Assembly: GCA_905250025.1 (NCBI GenBank) | Contig: CAJNOJ010000213.1 | Span: 1 to 64,000, forward strand | From: Adineta ricciae | Taxonomy: Eukaryota > Rotifera > Eurotatoria > Adinetida > Adinetidae | Direction: 5' to 3' | Length of the DNA: 64,000 bases | In this document: positions 24,901-34,764 of the stretch, one piece after another | Layout: every line of letters starts with the position of its first letter | How positions within the stretch are numbered: the stretch's first letter is position 1 | The notes under the pieces: generated by a model | What the model was told of the DNA's origin: nothing | Database searches by the model: none | What the model saw: only the letters and a program-made list of their open reading frames with translations | Program-made: the position numbers and the translations under genes

Positions 24901-26897
24901 TGATTAAAAATCAACTATGCTTTCTTTGCCAGAGTAAATGATGTCAACTAATAGGCAAACTCTTTTTCTATATCTCGAACATTTATCAACAAGAATTGCA
25001 ATAAATATTTCATAGACATAGACGACTTTTGACTTTTCTAACTATGATTGACAAATGTTCTTCTAGTGTACACTCTTTACTTCTTTATCATTGTCACCAT
25101 CATTTTTCTCTTCTTTTCTCTCGTTGCATATGAACCTTGTGGTTGGCTAACATAAAATTATTTCTGCTCCGCTAACTTTTTCGATCTCTCGTTTTCTCTT
25201 TCTCTCTATCCATGTCAGTAAAGGACATTAGTTTACAGCCGAATCAATAAAAGAAGGAGAAGAACAATCCCTGTTTCTACCGTGATATAAACAGAAAAAA
25301 AAATCACAAGTGAAAGTCGTACCTGTGGGAAAAAAATTCTTCTTCTTTTTTTCATTAGTATATGTGTGAACAAGGGAATCGAACCGTGCTTTTTCTTCTT
25401 GTCTCTCGGTTTTTCAACGAACAAAATAAAAATAAAAAATAACAATGCTCTTTTATGAGCGCGTCTGTCTAACTCGACGCTTGCTCGTCGAGAAACAAGG
25501 TGACAGCTGTAGTATTGATCAAATTCTATAATTACTTGATACGAAGATATCAAAATAAGAAGATCAATGATAACTAGTTCGACTCATACTAAGTTTTATT
25601 ATATAAGAACGGCAGATACGACGATGTTCAATACAGAAAATACCTTAGGGAGAGAAACGTGAACTCGAGTTTTCTACTTCTGGTATGTTAATGATGAACA
25701 TTGTCTCATCAACGGTGACCGGTTAGTTGCCTTTCTTCTCGTTTTTTCCCTTCTTCGCTTTCTTTTTCTTACATGTTAATAACTCGAGTTAAGAAGCAGA
25801 AGAAATCTGTGGAAGAAGAAAGAGGAAAAAACCTTTGAGAATGGATGTCTAAAAACTATGCGCGAACGCGGTTCTGTAGAAAAAAAGCGAAGAAGAAGAG
25901 GAAAAGTATAGTGGTTTTGAAATTATTTATAGCAATGAGAAGAAAATGGATATTTGAGGCTGGAGAAAAAGAGAGGAAGTGAAGTGTTAGTGGAACTTCT
26001 CATCGGAAGTCTTTCTCTTTCTCTCCCTGTGTCTCTTCTTTGTATACTCCTGCTAAGTATCAAAAAGAAAAGAAACGAGAAACGAGACAAAATCTAACAG
26101 ATGTTATATCAATTGAATCTTAATGCCGATAAGTTTTGATTGACATGACTAAAACGGTATCATATCATCGCTGAATTCACGCGCTTGCTTTATCTGTTCG
26201 AGATCATGAGACGTCAATTGACTGGTATCAAAACAAAAGATTTGATAAAAGACGTGAAGATCAGCGAGCAAATTAACGTTGTCCGACGGGTAATTACATC
26301 ATTTTCATGTGTTTAATTGAGTGAATGATCGGAAAAAATATGTCGCGATTTGCTCGACAAGTAATTAATCTCAACGATTGTGTGAGATGAACTTGTTAGG
26401 TGGATGATACGTGTTTAACATGATGGTTGAAGGTCGTCTTTCAAAGAAAAAAAAAGTTTTCACGAAATGGAGTCAATTGTCGGTGAGAGAAAGTAACACG
26501 CGAGAATTTGCTTTTGTCGAAACGACCCGATTATGTTAGAAATGATTTATCAACATATGTGAAATAACGATCTCCCACGTTCAGATGATATTTTCTCTCT
26601 CTCTCTCATTGTTGTGCTGATTGATTGATTATTATCATAACTCATCATCTCAATGCATTAGAAGACCAAGCGGAGAGAGAAAAAGTCGTAGGTCTCCATT
26701 CTCGCCTCTCGTTTTTTTTTATAAACTAATAAACTCGTTCCATCTGTTTATAGGTCTCAAGGTGAACAATCAATGACAAACAGACAAGAGATGTTCCACT
26801 TGAGAATATCGAAGGTCGGATATGGCGAGTGATAACTATCAAAGATTTATTGATAAATTAATTCTAGAACGAAAACATGTAAATGTTTTGCTGATGA
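18928..26897. other. 8-kb gene-poor region upstream of the scaffold gene
   Basis: Neither strand shows an open frame with a recognisable domain, conserved splice-linked frames or plausible codon use. It contains GA/CT-rich tracts (for example 19000-19030 and 19300-19340), a GAT/ATC run near 19725-19760 and many short A or T runs. It should include the promoter and 5' UTR of the scaffold gene at its left edge and the 3' UTR of the ankyrin gene at its right edge. I see no transposon ORF, terminal repeats or RNA gene I can support. Confidence 0.55.
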
Positions 26898-28018
26898 TTA
26901 GATTTTCTCCAGATCGATCATCGAGATACTCGACGTGACCTGCATCGAAGATTTGTCTGCTAGAGATAACGATTGCCGTTTGATATGTTTCATAATATCA
27001 TGAATGCGGCAGGATTTAACACGCGAGATCGCCAGTTCTCCGCGATGACTGCGAATATCGGTCCGAATGCCTTTGTCAATCAACAATTGAACGACATCCA
27101 CATGGTCACGATCGATAGCCCAGTGAAGTGCTGTCCAACCTTGCTGATCAGTATGATTGATAAAACTGTGCGATTCGAGAAGAACTAGAACCACACTTGG
27201 ATGATTATGGTACGCAGCTAGAACGAAAACGTTTGCATAGATCGAGCTCTTTGTCATGTTATCTAACGTAGAGCAATGGAGTGAAATGATCTCGATCAAT
27301 CTGGTTTACGTTCGCACCCGCGTCGATTAAAATACAAGCAATTTCTGCTAATAATGTTTCATTGTTCAATGTTGGCGATCGACTAGAAATAAAAGAAAGT
27401 TTTTATGAGAAATTTATGCCAGACGATGAGCTCTTTGTTACCATAATTCATGTAATGCTGTTCGACCTTGTTCAGTCTGAGCATCGATTTCAGCGCCAGC
27501 TTCGATCAAAGTTACAATAATATCCGGACTACAAAAATAACAAGCTTTCATCAATGGTGTCCAACCAAGTTTGTCTGAAAGGGAGAAAAATTAATTTTAC
27601 AATAATATTTTCTTGTTATGAATAATCTTACCGCGAGCGTTGACATCACTTCCAGCATGGAGAAGTTTTTTCGCTATTGTTGTATAATCGCGCTGAGCAG
27701 CGTGGTGCAAAGGTGTTGCTTGTCGGGCGTCTTTTATCGTTAGCTTGGCATTATTGCGCAAGAGAATATCAACTACGAGATCATGACCATTCGCGGACGC
27801 CTAAAGAATCCACGAGAAAAGAACAAGAATGATGTTATAAAGTTGTTTAGCTGATTGATTACTATTAGTAGAGGTGTCGATTGACTTTCGAATGAGATCC
27901 AATCGATATTTATAGTTTTTAGGATTCGATCGTTTTCAAGCATTTTCTCGATTAGGCGAGCTTTACCCAAACCGCAAAGGTTATAGAATCGTTCGTTGCG
28001 ACTATCGATATTACCCAT
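26898..28018 (-). CDS. Ankyrin-repeat protein with MGN start
   Basis: The chosen start is MGNIDSRNERF at 28018. Gly2 and Ser6 fit the N-myristoylation pattern. Exons: 27863-28018, 27632-27800, 27442-27574, about 27250-27382, and the last from about 27201 to the TAA at 26898. It encodes about six ankyrin units, including DARQATPLHHAAQRD, LGWTPLMKACYFCSP, DRDHFTPLLY, NHPSVVLVLLE and QGWTALHWAIDRDHVDVVQL. The first four exons join in phase. Between the fourth and fifth the obvious 50-nt intron (GTTAGA to TTCTAG) leaves the frame one nucleotide off, although both sides are clearly ankyrin. The specific function is unknown; ankyrin stacks are protein-binding surfaces. A 5' UTR intron may end near 28070. 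Confidence 0.8.
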
Positions 28019-29063
28019 CGTTGTGTAATTAGAGATTGGGTTCAAATCGAACTGTTCCTTTTCTGATAATCTAAACGATAAAAGAGAGTCCGGAAGAAAA
28101 GAAATCATAGAAGTGAACGCATTTGTTAGAAGCGGGAAATACTGTTCTTAGCTCTCATGCAAGATCGGAAGAAAAAGAAATCGTTAGCAAAATGTAGCTA
28201 ATTCAATGTGTAATAAAAAAAGAAAGAAAGGGGAATAGCCCTCGCCTTTGTTACCTTATTGTTATCTCCATGAATAGATTGAATTGTATGGAAGAGTAAG
28301 TCCTATGGCATCGATCAAAGATCAATTCTAATTATTTCTGGTAGAATTCTATGCATCGTTCAGAGGACAAATGACCTTTAGTTGTCAGTAACGTGTTAAC
28401 TCATTTGACACTCTCGTATCGAGAAAAGAAGGAAGTATGTTTTACTGACGTTCAGAGGAGACCATTCATCACAACTAGAACAATGACGCGAGGGTTAGTT
28501 AAGAAACCGTACACCTTTCCATGTATGAAGTGAAGAAAATTGATTTTTTTCTCGAATTCGATTAGCGTGAACTAATAATAGTAACCAAATCAGTAGATAT
28601 TTTTGTCATCATCGTCTGCATCACAAATATTTTGTTTTGCTTTGGTCTACCAAGCATGAGATTGACAACTTGAACGAGAAGAAGTATCTAAATTCGAACA
28701 TTCCATACGTTGACAACAAGAAAAATTTCAGCTTTTATTAAATCTATTTTCAATTAGACGATTCTATCTATCTATCTAGGACTTTAAAAATAAATATTAT
28801 TTGTTGATAATGTTACTCATTTCATATGAAAAACACAATTATTCCACTTGATTTCATGCTCATGCTTTCTAATACTCTTTCTGATGGCATCAATATTTTG
28901 CTATTTTCATCGCACAGCACGCTACTCGTTCTGCCAAGAAAAAATCTAATCGGAACGAAATATGACTTACGATTAACATCTCGTTCCGCTTCAAGGTCAA
29001 CAACTTGTTGGCACTACCTTTTTTACTCTTTTTCGTCCTGATCATCGGCTGATACGAAGACAC
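28019..29063. other. Divergent intergenic region
   Basis: About 1 kb between the ankyrin gene (minus) and the Pro/Cys-rich gene (plus), so both promoters should lie here. I see no coding sequence. An acceptor-like TTTATCGTTTAG on the minus strand near 28070 suggests a non-coding first exon for the ankyrin gene. Confidence 0.5.
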
Positions 29064-29071
29064 TATATATA
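29064..29071 (+). promoter_or_regulatory. TATA box of the Pro/Cys-rich repeat gene
   Basis: TATATATA within ctatatatacatataaac, about 85 nt upstream of the ATG at 29149. Transcription would start near 29095, giving a short 5' UTR. It is the clearest TATA element in the window and suits a strongly expressed structural gene. Confidence 0.55.
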
Positions 29072-29148
29072 CATATAAACAAGATATATGGTGCTATTTA
29101 CAGTCAAGACCAAGCAAAGGTACATAATTTACTTTAGCAAATATACGA

Positions 29149-30135
29149 ATGGACAAAGTTTACAATAAAACTGTCGGTGCTTTGAACCGGTTCGGTGATC
29201 AACTCGAACGACATCTTGCCGTCGATGGCCATGCAAGATCCAAATCAGGTATGATGTTTGGCTCCAATGGTGGATTATTCTTTAATCGTCAATTGGATCA
29301 AAGAAATCATGGAGCTAGTTTATATCCATCAAAATCAAGAAATTTCAGTTTTGGGAACATGAGAAAAGTTCCCATGGGCTCATTAGGTCCCAATGCTGGT
29401 TACAGCGCTTTCAATCAATTTCGACCAAATGCAATGCGTAAATCTGCCAATGTCAATGATCGTCTTGATAGACCATTATATCCAAGCAAAAGCGCTGCAC
29501 GATTAAATTACGGCATGAAGGTACAAAATGACGGATTTGCCGATCCAATGGGAGGTATGGGAGGCATGGGCGGTATGGGCGGTATGGGCTGTTGTCCACC
29601 ACCACCCGTAGTTGGATGTGCTCCAAACTATTATGTTGCTGAACGTCGACAACTCGAACTGATTCCCGCACCGCCGCCACAAATTATTCAACAACCAGTT
29701 CCTTGCCCGGTACCAGTTGATCGACCTGTGCCAGTGCCATGCCCCGTTCAAGTTCCTTGCCCAGTGCCAGTTGATCGACCAGTGCCTGTTCCAGTTCCTT
29801 GCCCAGTTGCAGTCGACCGGCCGGTTCCTGTTCCTGTACCTGTCTGCGTTCCTTCACCACCACCACCACCGGTTTGTGTCCCAGTTCCAACACCAGTTCC
29901 ATGCTTGATACCTTGCTGTTGCCCAACACCTTGTTGTCCACCATCATGTTGCCCAAGTCCATGCTGTCCGTCTCCATGCTGTCCATCTCCCTGCTGTCCA
30001 CCTCAACCATGTTGTTCTCTTCCTATGAATGTAGCACAAAGTCCTATTGTATTTGATCCAACATCTAATTTTAGTCAACGTTTCGGTGGTAGCGGTGTAT
30101 CTCTCTCGGGCACAAATCCATTCGGAGTGATTTAG
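29149..30135 (+). CDS. Intracellular Pro/Cys-rich repeat protein (328 aa), structural candidate
   Basis: Single exon, no signal peptide and no membrane span. Residues 1-130 are polar with two LYPSKS motifs (near 62 and 110). These are followed by a Gly-Met run (MGGMGGMGG), a CCPPPP block, a region of PVPVDRPVPVPCPV repeats (about 180-245) and a CCPSP repeat block (about 255-290). The tail is S/G/N-rich and ends NPFGVI. The VPVPV rhythm recalls articulin/alveolin cortical proteins of protists, and the CCPSP block recalls keratin-associated proteins. Both are resemblances of composition, not proof of homology. A cytoplasmic disulfide-rich structural role, for instance in the rotifer epidermal intracytoplasmic lamina, is my inference. 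A TATA box lies upstream and an AATAAA follows. Confidence 0.85.
   Translation: MDKVYNKTVGALNRFGDQLERHLAVDGHARSKSGMMFGSNGGLFFNRQLDQRNHGASLYPSKSRNFSFGNMRKVPMGSLGPNAGYSAFNQFRPNAMRKSANVNDRLDRPLYPSKSAARLNYGMKVQNDGFADPMGGMGGMGGMGGMGCCPPPPVVGCAPNYYVAERRQLELIPAPPPQIIQQPVPCPVPVDRPVPVPCPVQVPCPVPVDRPVPVPVPCPVAVDRPVPVPVPVCVPSPPPPPVCVPVPTPVPCLIPCCCPTPCCPPSCCPSPCCPSPCCPSPCCPPQPCCSLPMNVAQSPIVFDPTSNFSQRFGGSGVSLSGTNPFGVI
29692..30018 (+). repeat. In-frame PVPVDRP and CCPSP coding repeats
   Basis: The first part (about 29692-29860) repeats a unit built on PVPVDRPVPVPCP three to four times, with near-identical codons (ccagttgatcgacc). The second (about 29905-30018) repeats cca-tgc-tgt-ccn-tct units encoding PCCPS. 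Such arrays change length easily, so copy number probably differs between alleles. Confidence 0.8.
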
Positions 30136-30261
30136 GCAAATGGTTCTTCAATTATATAGACTTATTCTTTTTTCTTTCTTAGTCGTAGGTTACAGCTTTT
30201 TTTCTTCTTTTTCTTTTTCGTAAAGAACTATCGCAGCATATGTTCTTTGTTTAGTTCAACA

Positions 30262-30267
30262 AATAAA
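30262..30267 (+). terminator. Polyadenylation signal AATAAA
   Basis: AATAAA lies within aaataaataaatatataaaag, about 127 nt after the stop codon of the Pro/Cys-rich gene. It is the likely 3' end signal for that gene. Confidence 0.5.
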
Positions 30268-30495
30268 TAAATATATAAAAGAAGAATGCCAGGTAGATAC
30301 AAAGTCTCCGAAAAAACCTCTTGTGTTTTCATTCTGTCACCACAATGCATTAAGCAAAGTTCGTTCTAATACTGAGACGTTTCAAATGAACCAACACGTT
30401 CTTCTCTGCAATTTTTATTCGACAAAAATGCATCGATGATTGAACAAAACACAACGCTTTTTTTCTTCTAATCATATCTAATTGCTGTTCATCAT

Positions 30496-30798
30496 TCAAG
30501 TACTTTTGCTGTTCGGTTTAATTTCTTTAACATTGAGACCTGGTGGCAATGATTGTTTAAGCTTTTCGGCCTTTTCTTTATCACCAACGCTCACTAGTAA
30601 GAAAACAGAGCATATTTGAAAATGAATCGACTGCAAGATCAACATACATGTGTATAAATATCGACTACATCGAACTTTGAACTTAGTATTTCCTTGACGT
30701 GTCACTCGTTCAGAATTCCGTTTGATAATCACAGATCTCGCATCTTTTCGTCGAGCGATAAGTAGGAAGTGTTTGATGTCTTTGACTTCCTTAGGCAT
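30496..30798 (-). CDS. RPL38: Ribosomal protein eL38 (60S subunit), two exons
   Basis: Component of the large cytosolic ribosomal subunit. Exon 1 is 30648-30798 ([20 protein letters not shown], then [13 protein letters not shown]). Exon 2 is 30496-30593 ([20 protein letters not shown], ending NSKST). The junction is phase 1: T plus TG makes leucine, giving RYLYTLSVGDKEK. The intron is 54 nt (GTATG to ACTAG). The product is 82 residues against about 70 in other animals. The difference is a short insert before the FKVRCSRY motif and a C-terminal extension. It converges on the Pro/Cys-rich gene. Confidence 0.95.
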   Translation of the reverse strand: MPKEVKDIKHFLLIARRKDARSVIIKRNSERVTRQGNTKFKVRCSRYLYTCMLILQSIHFQICSVFLLVSVGDKEKAEKLKQSLPPGLNVKEIKPNSKST

Positions 30799-31075
30799 AT
30801 TGATGATTAAAAGATGAGATGAACGAAAATCTAAGGAAAAAAACAGATTCTAGCGAACAAGTTCTGCTTTTACAACACAGAATGACAAAATAATAACAAA
30901 TAAATGGAACTGATATCCATAGTTAACCAATCCGAGGGAAAACATTCAGATCGAATCAATGATCATATCTATTGTGAGAACTTTACATTCAACAGAAAAT
31001 TTCCACAGTTCGTTTACAACTCTTCAACAACTCTTCAATATATGAGAAGCTATACGAAAGAGGGCGCTAATTGTC

Positions 31076-32086
31076 TCATTTCAGTTCACTACCAGATTCA
31101 CCGGACAATATTTCCAACGGTTGCACTACATTTGGATGCCACCCACAGCATCGTCTCAATACAAGCGCACATCGCTTTGTAAAAAAATATTTTACTTGCC
31201 GGCGATATCGAATCGATGTTGCATAAAAAATATAAAAGTTCGCTGCATAGCTGGTGTAGGCAAGTGCTGTAGAAATGACTTGGGCCCAGCGAGTGACGGC
31301 ATACGCGACTGTGTTTCCGGGAGGCATAACCCAACGAATAGAAAAAATACGATAGACTGTAAATGGCAATTGTGACCAGATAAAAAAGATCACCCGAACG
31401 AATATCATAGCCGTCAATTGTTGATCGAGTCTTCGACGCTCGAGAGGAATCTGACGTCGAATTATACGACGAACGTTTCGATAAGCTAGAAGACTGAACA
31501 CAGATGAGATTAGAGTCGGAATGACACCACTGAGAAATGGATAAAAGGCGTACGAATAGTAATTGACTAATGCCTGACTAGATATCACACAACCAAAGAC
31601 AGGATCGATATTTAGAAACACACCAGCAGGAATCGTATGTGCAAGACATAGACACCCAGCAAGACCGATTTGGAACTTCGCCATTTCCAGTGAACTATAT
31701 TGTCGAAAACGCCGATGATAGTGAGTGGAAAAAAACTGATCGATAGCTGCGTAACAGACAATTGAAGCGAGCATGAGACGACACCATTGCGGCATAATCG
31801 TTCTTAGTTTACACCATATAAGCGAGTTTTTTGTTGGATCGGCCCCATTGAGCGATAATGTCCAGATTTCATTAGCAAACTGTTGACTCAGTTGGGCAAG
31901 ATCAACGAGACACTCAGCAATCAAATAAAACGCACACCGATTTCCATGGAAAATCTTTAAATTCATGAAAATAAGAATAAGGAGCAAATTTCCAATCAGA
32001 CCAAAGCAAAAGTTCACATAAGCACTTATGCTAGAGAACTTCTGTGCGGCCAGAATAACATAAGCAATGTCCGGTGAACTTGACAT
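31076..32086 (-). CDS. Orphan rhodopsin-like G-protein-coupled receptor, single exon
   Basis: Seven hydrophobic segments in 336 residues. TM1 is near 22-44 (FGLIGNLLLILIFMNL, with the GN of class A). A cysteine (LIWCKL) in the first extracellular loop can pair with one in the second (VFGCVIS). At the end of TM3 the usual DRY is replaced by IDQFF. Intracellular loop 3 is short and basic (RRIIRRQIPLERRRL). TM7 has NFYIFY in place of NPxxY, as seen in FMRFamide-receptor-like orphans. The tail has a CC pair suited to palmitoylation. The lack of introns in an intron-dense neighbourhood fits the lineage-expanded peptide-type receptors of rotifers. The ligand is unknown. Confidence 0.85.
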   Translation of the reverse strand: MSSSPDIAYVILAAQKFSSISAYVNFCFGLIGNLLLILIFMNLKIFHGNRCAFYLIAECLVDLAQLSQQFANEIWTLSLNGADPTKNSLIWCKLRTIMPQWCRLMLASIVCYAAIDQFFSTHYHRRFRQYSSLEMAKFQIGLAGCLCLAHTIPAGVFLNIDPVFGCVISSQALVNYYSYAFYPFLSGVIPTLISSVFSLLAYRNVRRIIRRQIPLERRRLDQQLTAMIFVRVIFFIWSQLPFTVYRIFSIRWVMPPGNTVAYAVTRWAQVISTALAYTSYAANFYIFYATSIRYRRQVKYFFTKRCALVLRRCCGWHPNVVQPLEILSGESGSELK

Positions 32087-33207
32087 AGATAGTGGGAATG
32101 AGAATGAATGATATTCTACTGAGTTGAGCTTGTTAAAAGGACATGGGCGTGTTCATTGAAGATTCTTCAAACTAAAAGAAGAGGAAAGCATTGACATTCA
32201 CGAGACTTTAGAATAATTAGAAGAAAAATATTCTCTGACAGAATCATGCAAGTCTAAGAAAATGATATGTCCGATAATTAACGTAACGAGCATCATCAGA
32301 AACAAACACAGGATACGCTTCTTTTGTACCTGAAGGTAGGAGCTCATCGAACATGATCTTCATGGACGTACGAAGTCTTTGTAGTTTACTGAGTAGACAA
32401 CTCGAATTTCTCACTGGGAAACACCTCAAGATATATGAGCGAGTGATGTTGAATAAAATTATCGGTTAAAAAGTATTTTCTCTGTTTTGATGTTAAATAT
32501 ATAATAACAAAAATTTCTTTCTTTTTGACAAGATAAACCGATTTATTTGAGTCTTTCATAGAATTGCATAAGCATTCGAATGAATGGGACCCTTTCATGT
32601 AATTAGTTTCAATTATGATAAACAAAACGTCATGAACGTCTATTTTCTAATGTATACAACGATTATTATCAATTTGCTCTCTCAAAACGATATTTCTCTC
32701 AGTATAACAGTAACATATGTCTCTTATTCTCTGCTGAGACCTCACGTTTTTCTAAAAGGATCGTCTGAAGAGGGGTTGTTATCAGCTACGATATATTTGA
32801 AAAAAAAAAGATTCAGAATGAAAACATCTCAAGACAAATTACTTATCCTAAAGAGTGATAACTAAACTAGTTCAAACATGAAAATCCTAAGAAATGAACT
32901 CATTATTGTAGGTCATATCCCGTGCTAATTGTTTCTAGTTAGCAGATAAAAGCAAACATTTCCTTTTAGTCATAGTGAAGTGGCCTGGATGGAAATTCTT
33001 TCATTAGCTGAGTTTTAAAAGATCACACATATTTTATGTCGGATATGTTGTCTGAATTCATCTAGTTGTTAAGTACGAAAGATGTGAGATCATCTCGAAT
33101 ATCATTTTCTCTTTAATAAAGACATCTCGAAATTTGAGATGTGCGTTCAGTATAGTAGAAGTCGTATGTGCATACATGTCACTTCTGCGTAATTCTCACC
33201 ATCAGAT
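32087..33207. other. Intergenic region
   Basis: About 1.1 kb between the divergent GPCR (minus) and four-span protein gene (plus). Small frames here are AT-rich and show no domain or splice-linked continuation. I see nothing further. Confidence 0.5.
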
Positions 33208-33967
33208 ATGCAACCAACATACTTATATACATCAGATTTCGATAGAGAAGTGCAATGGCGTTCGCGCTTCTCAACAGGAATACCAGTTATACTAGGACTT
33301 TTGCAAGTTTTGCTAACGTTTACTATCATCGGCCTTGAGATCGCTTCGGTGGTTATATCGCCTATCTTTGGTACACTCTATGCTGGCTTTTGGTGTTCGA
33401 TTGTTTTCACTCTCTCATGGATATCCATGCTTGGATTAGGTAAATGTTGATTAGAATTTTCATGTTCACTGATGATCTGTTTCAGTTTGTTGCCATCGTG
33501 CTCGTAAATGGTCAATTTATATGTTTCTCATTTCCGTACTCTGTGCTGCTGTAGCCATTACTTTGATTGTCTTAGATGCTCTGTTTATTGGGAATATTAC
33601 TCGCTGTTTCTTTTTCAAAGTGAATTGTGATGAACTACGATCAATGTATCCTCAACTAACCAGTCAACCGCTTGGAAGAAAAGTTCTCGTTTTAAAAGCA
33701 CAGTTAGCCTGTGCAGTTTTAATGTTAACGACGGCGATTTTATACATTCTCTTCTTCATAACGACTAGTATGAAGGTTCGACGAAGTGCGGGTCGGGTGA
33801 TCATCGAACGTCATCAAGTACCAACTCAGGTTGTACGAGAAACCCGCCGACCATCACCACCAGTGTGGAAATCAGCATCTCCACCTACGGCGTTCGATCC
33901 AAGTGAAGTGGAATGCCCACATTGTGGAACATTGATTAAATTAGCGCAAAGAAAGCGATATTCTTAA
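33208..33967 (+). CDS. Four-transmembrane protein with C-terminal CPHCG motif
   Basis: Exons 33208-33439 and 33486-33967 join in phase 1 (G plus TT gives valine) to make 237 residues. There are four hydrophobic helices: about 28-50 (VILGLLQVLLTFTIIGLEIA), 55-78, 92-115 (MFLISVLCAAVAITLIVLDA) and 150-175. A loop with several cysteines (ITRCFFFKVNCDEL) lies between TM3 and TM4. The cytoplasmic tail is basic and proline-rich and ends in VECPHCGTLIKL, half a zinc ribbon. The layout resembles small tetraspan families such as MS4A-like proteins, but I cannot assign a family. The first exon starts at the first ATG. Confidence 0.8.
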
Positions 33968-34764
33968 ATGGGCGTCAAATGAATAAGAGACAGAACTTTC
34001 TTTATTTGATTTCTGTAGTCGTAGGAATTTGTTTTGGACAAGGATATAATAGATATAGGAAAATTTTTGTTTTCTTCCCAGATCTTGCTGATGATGCGTT
34101 TCGAGAAGACTTGAATTTCTTTTATCTACGACCTAAGTCGAGTATTACGATCAATCAGTAGCCGAAAGATTTCTATCAATATCTAAAGGTAAACTGAAAA
34201 GAGGGCATGATTGGTTTAATAAATTCATATGCTGCTAAACTCCGACATGAAATAGAATCTTCAATTTCTTTCTTTGGAAATTCATTCGTTTTAATACATT
34301 GAACTGCTCCGTAGTATGTGAAAAACAATCGAAGTGTCATTATGAGTGACTATTTTGTCGAACAACAGCAAAAGGAAAAGTACAAAATTACAGTCTACTG
34401 TTTTTATATACAACACGGATTGTTCTATATGCGGCAAGATCTGAGTGACCGAATATAACGATTGCTGTCCTAGTTTCAGACTGTGTTCATAAAATGGAAA
34501 GATTTTTGTATAATAGATTTATCCATGACTGATGAATTACTTGAGCCGATTCATAATTTCCTACAGGAAGCGAACCAAATAAGTAATGGCTCGTGTGTTT
34601 TCACGCTCAATATGCACACATGACATTTTCCGTATGCAAAGTTCAAAAGACTGTCTTTGTATGAGGTCAAAATCGAAGAGGAAAAGATCGATTCTCTTTA
34701 TCGTATTTGATAAACATCTTTTAATAAGCTTAGTTATGAGTGAATATGGTCATCTTTGAAAACT
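33968..34764. other. Tail-to-tail intergenic spacer
   Basis: About 0.8 kb between the converging four-span gene and permease gene, expected to carry both 3' UTRs. A 60-residue frame right after the first stop (33979-34161) has no recognisable content. I see nothing else. Confidence 0.5.

Noticed and set aside
25375..25385. Perfect tRNA B-box-like GGTTCGATTCC on the minus strand
   Set aside because: The flanks do not pair into a T stem (CACGG against CCCTT), and I see no matching acceptor stem, A box or anticodon arm at the right distance.
29124..29145. GTACAT...TTTAG interval just before the ATG of the Pro/Cys-rich gene, resembling an intron
   Set aside because: At about 20 nt it is too short to be spliced, and it does not affect the coding frame.
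29684..30010. 108-codon antisense frame across the PVPVDRP/CCPSP repeats
   Set aside because: A low-complexity shadow of the repeat on the other strand, with no start context or domain.
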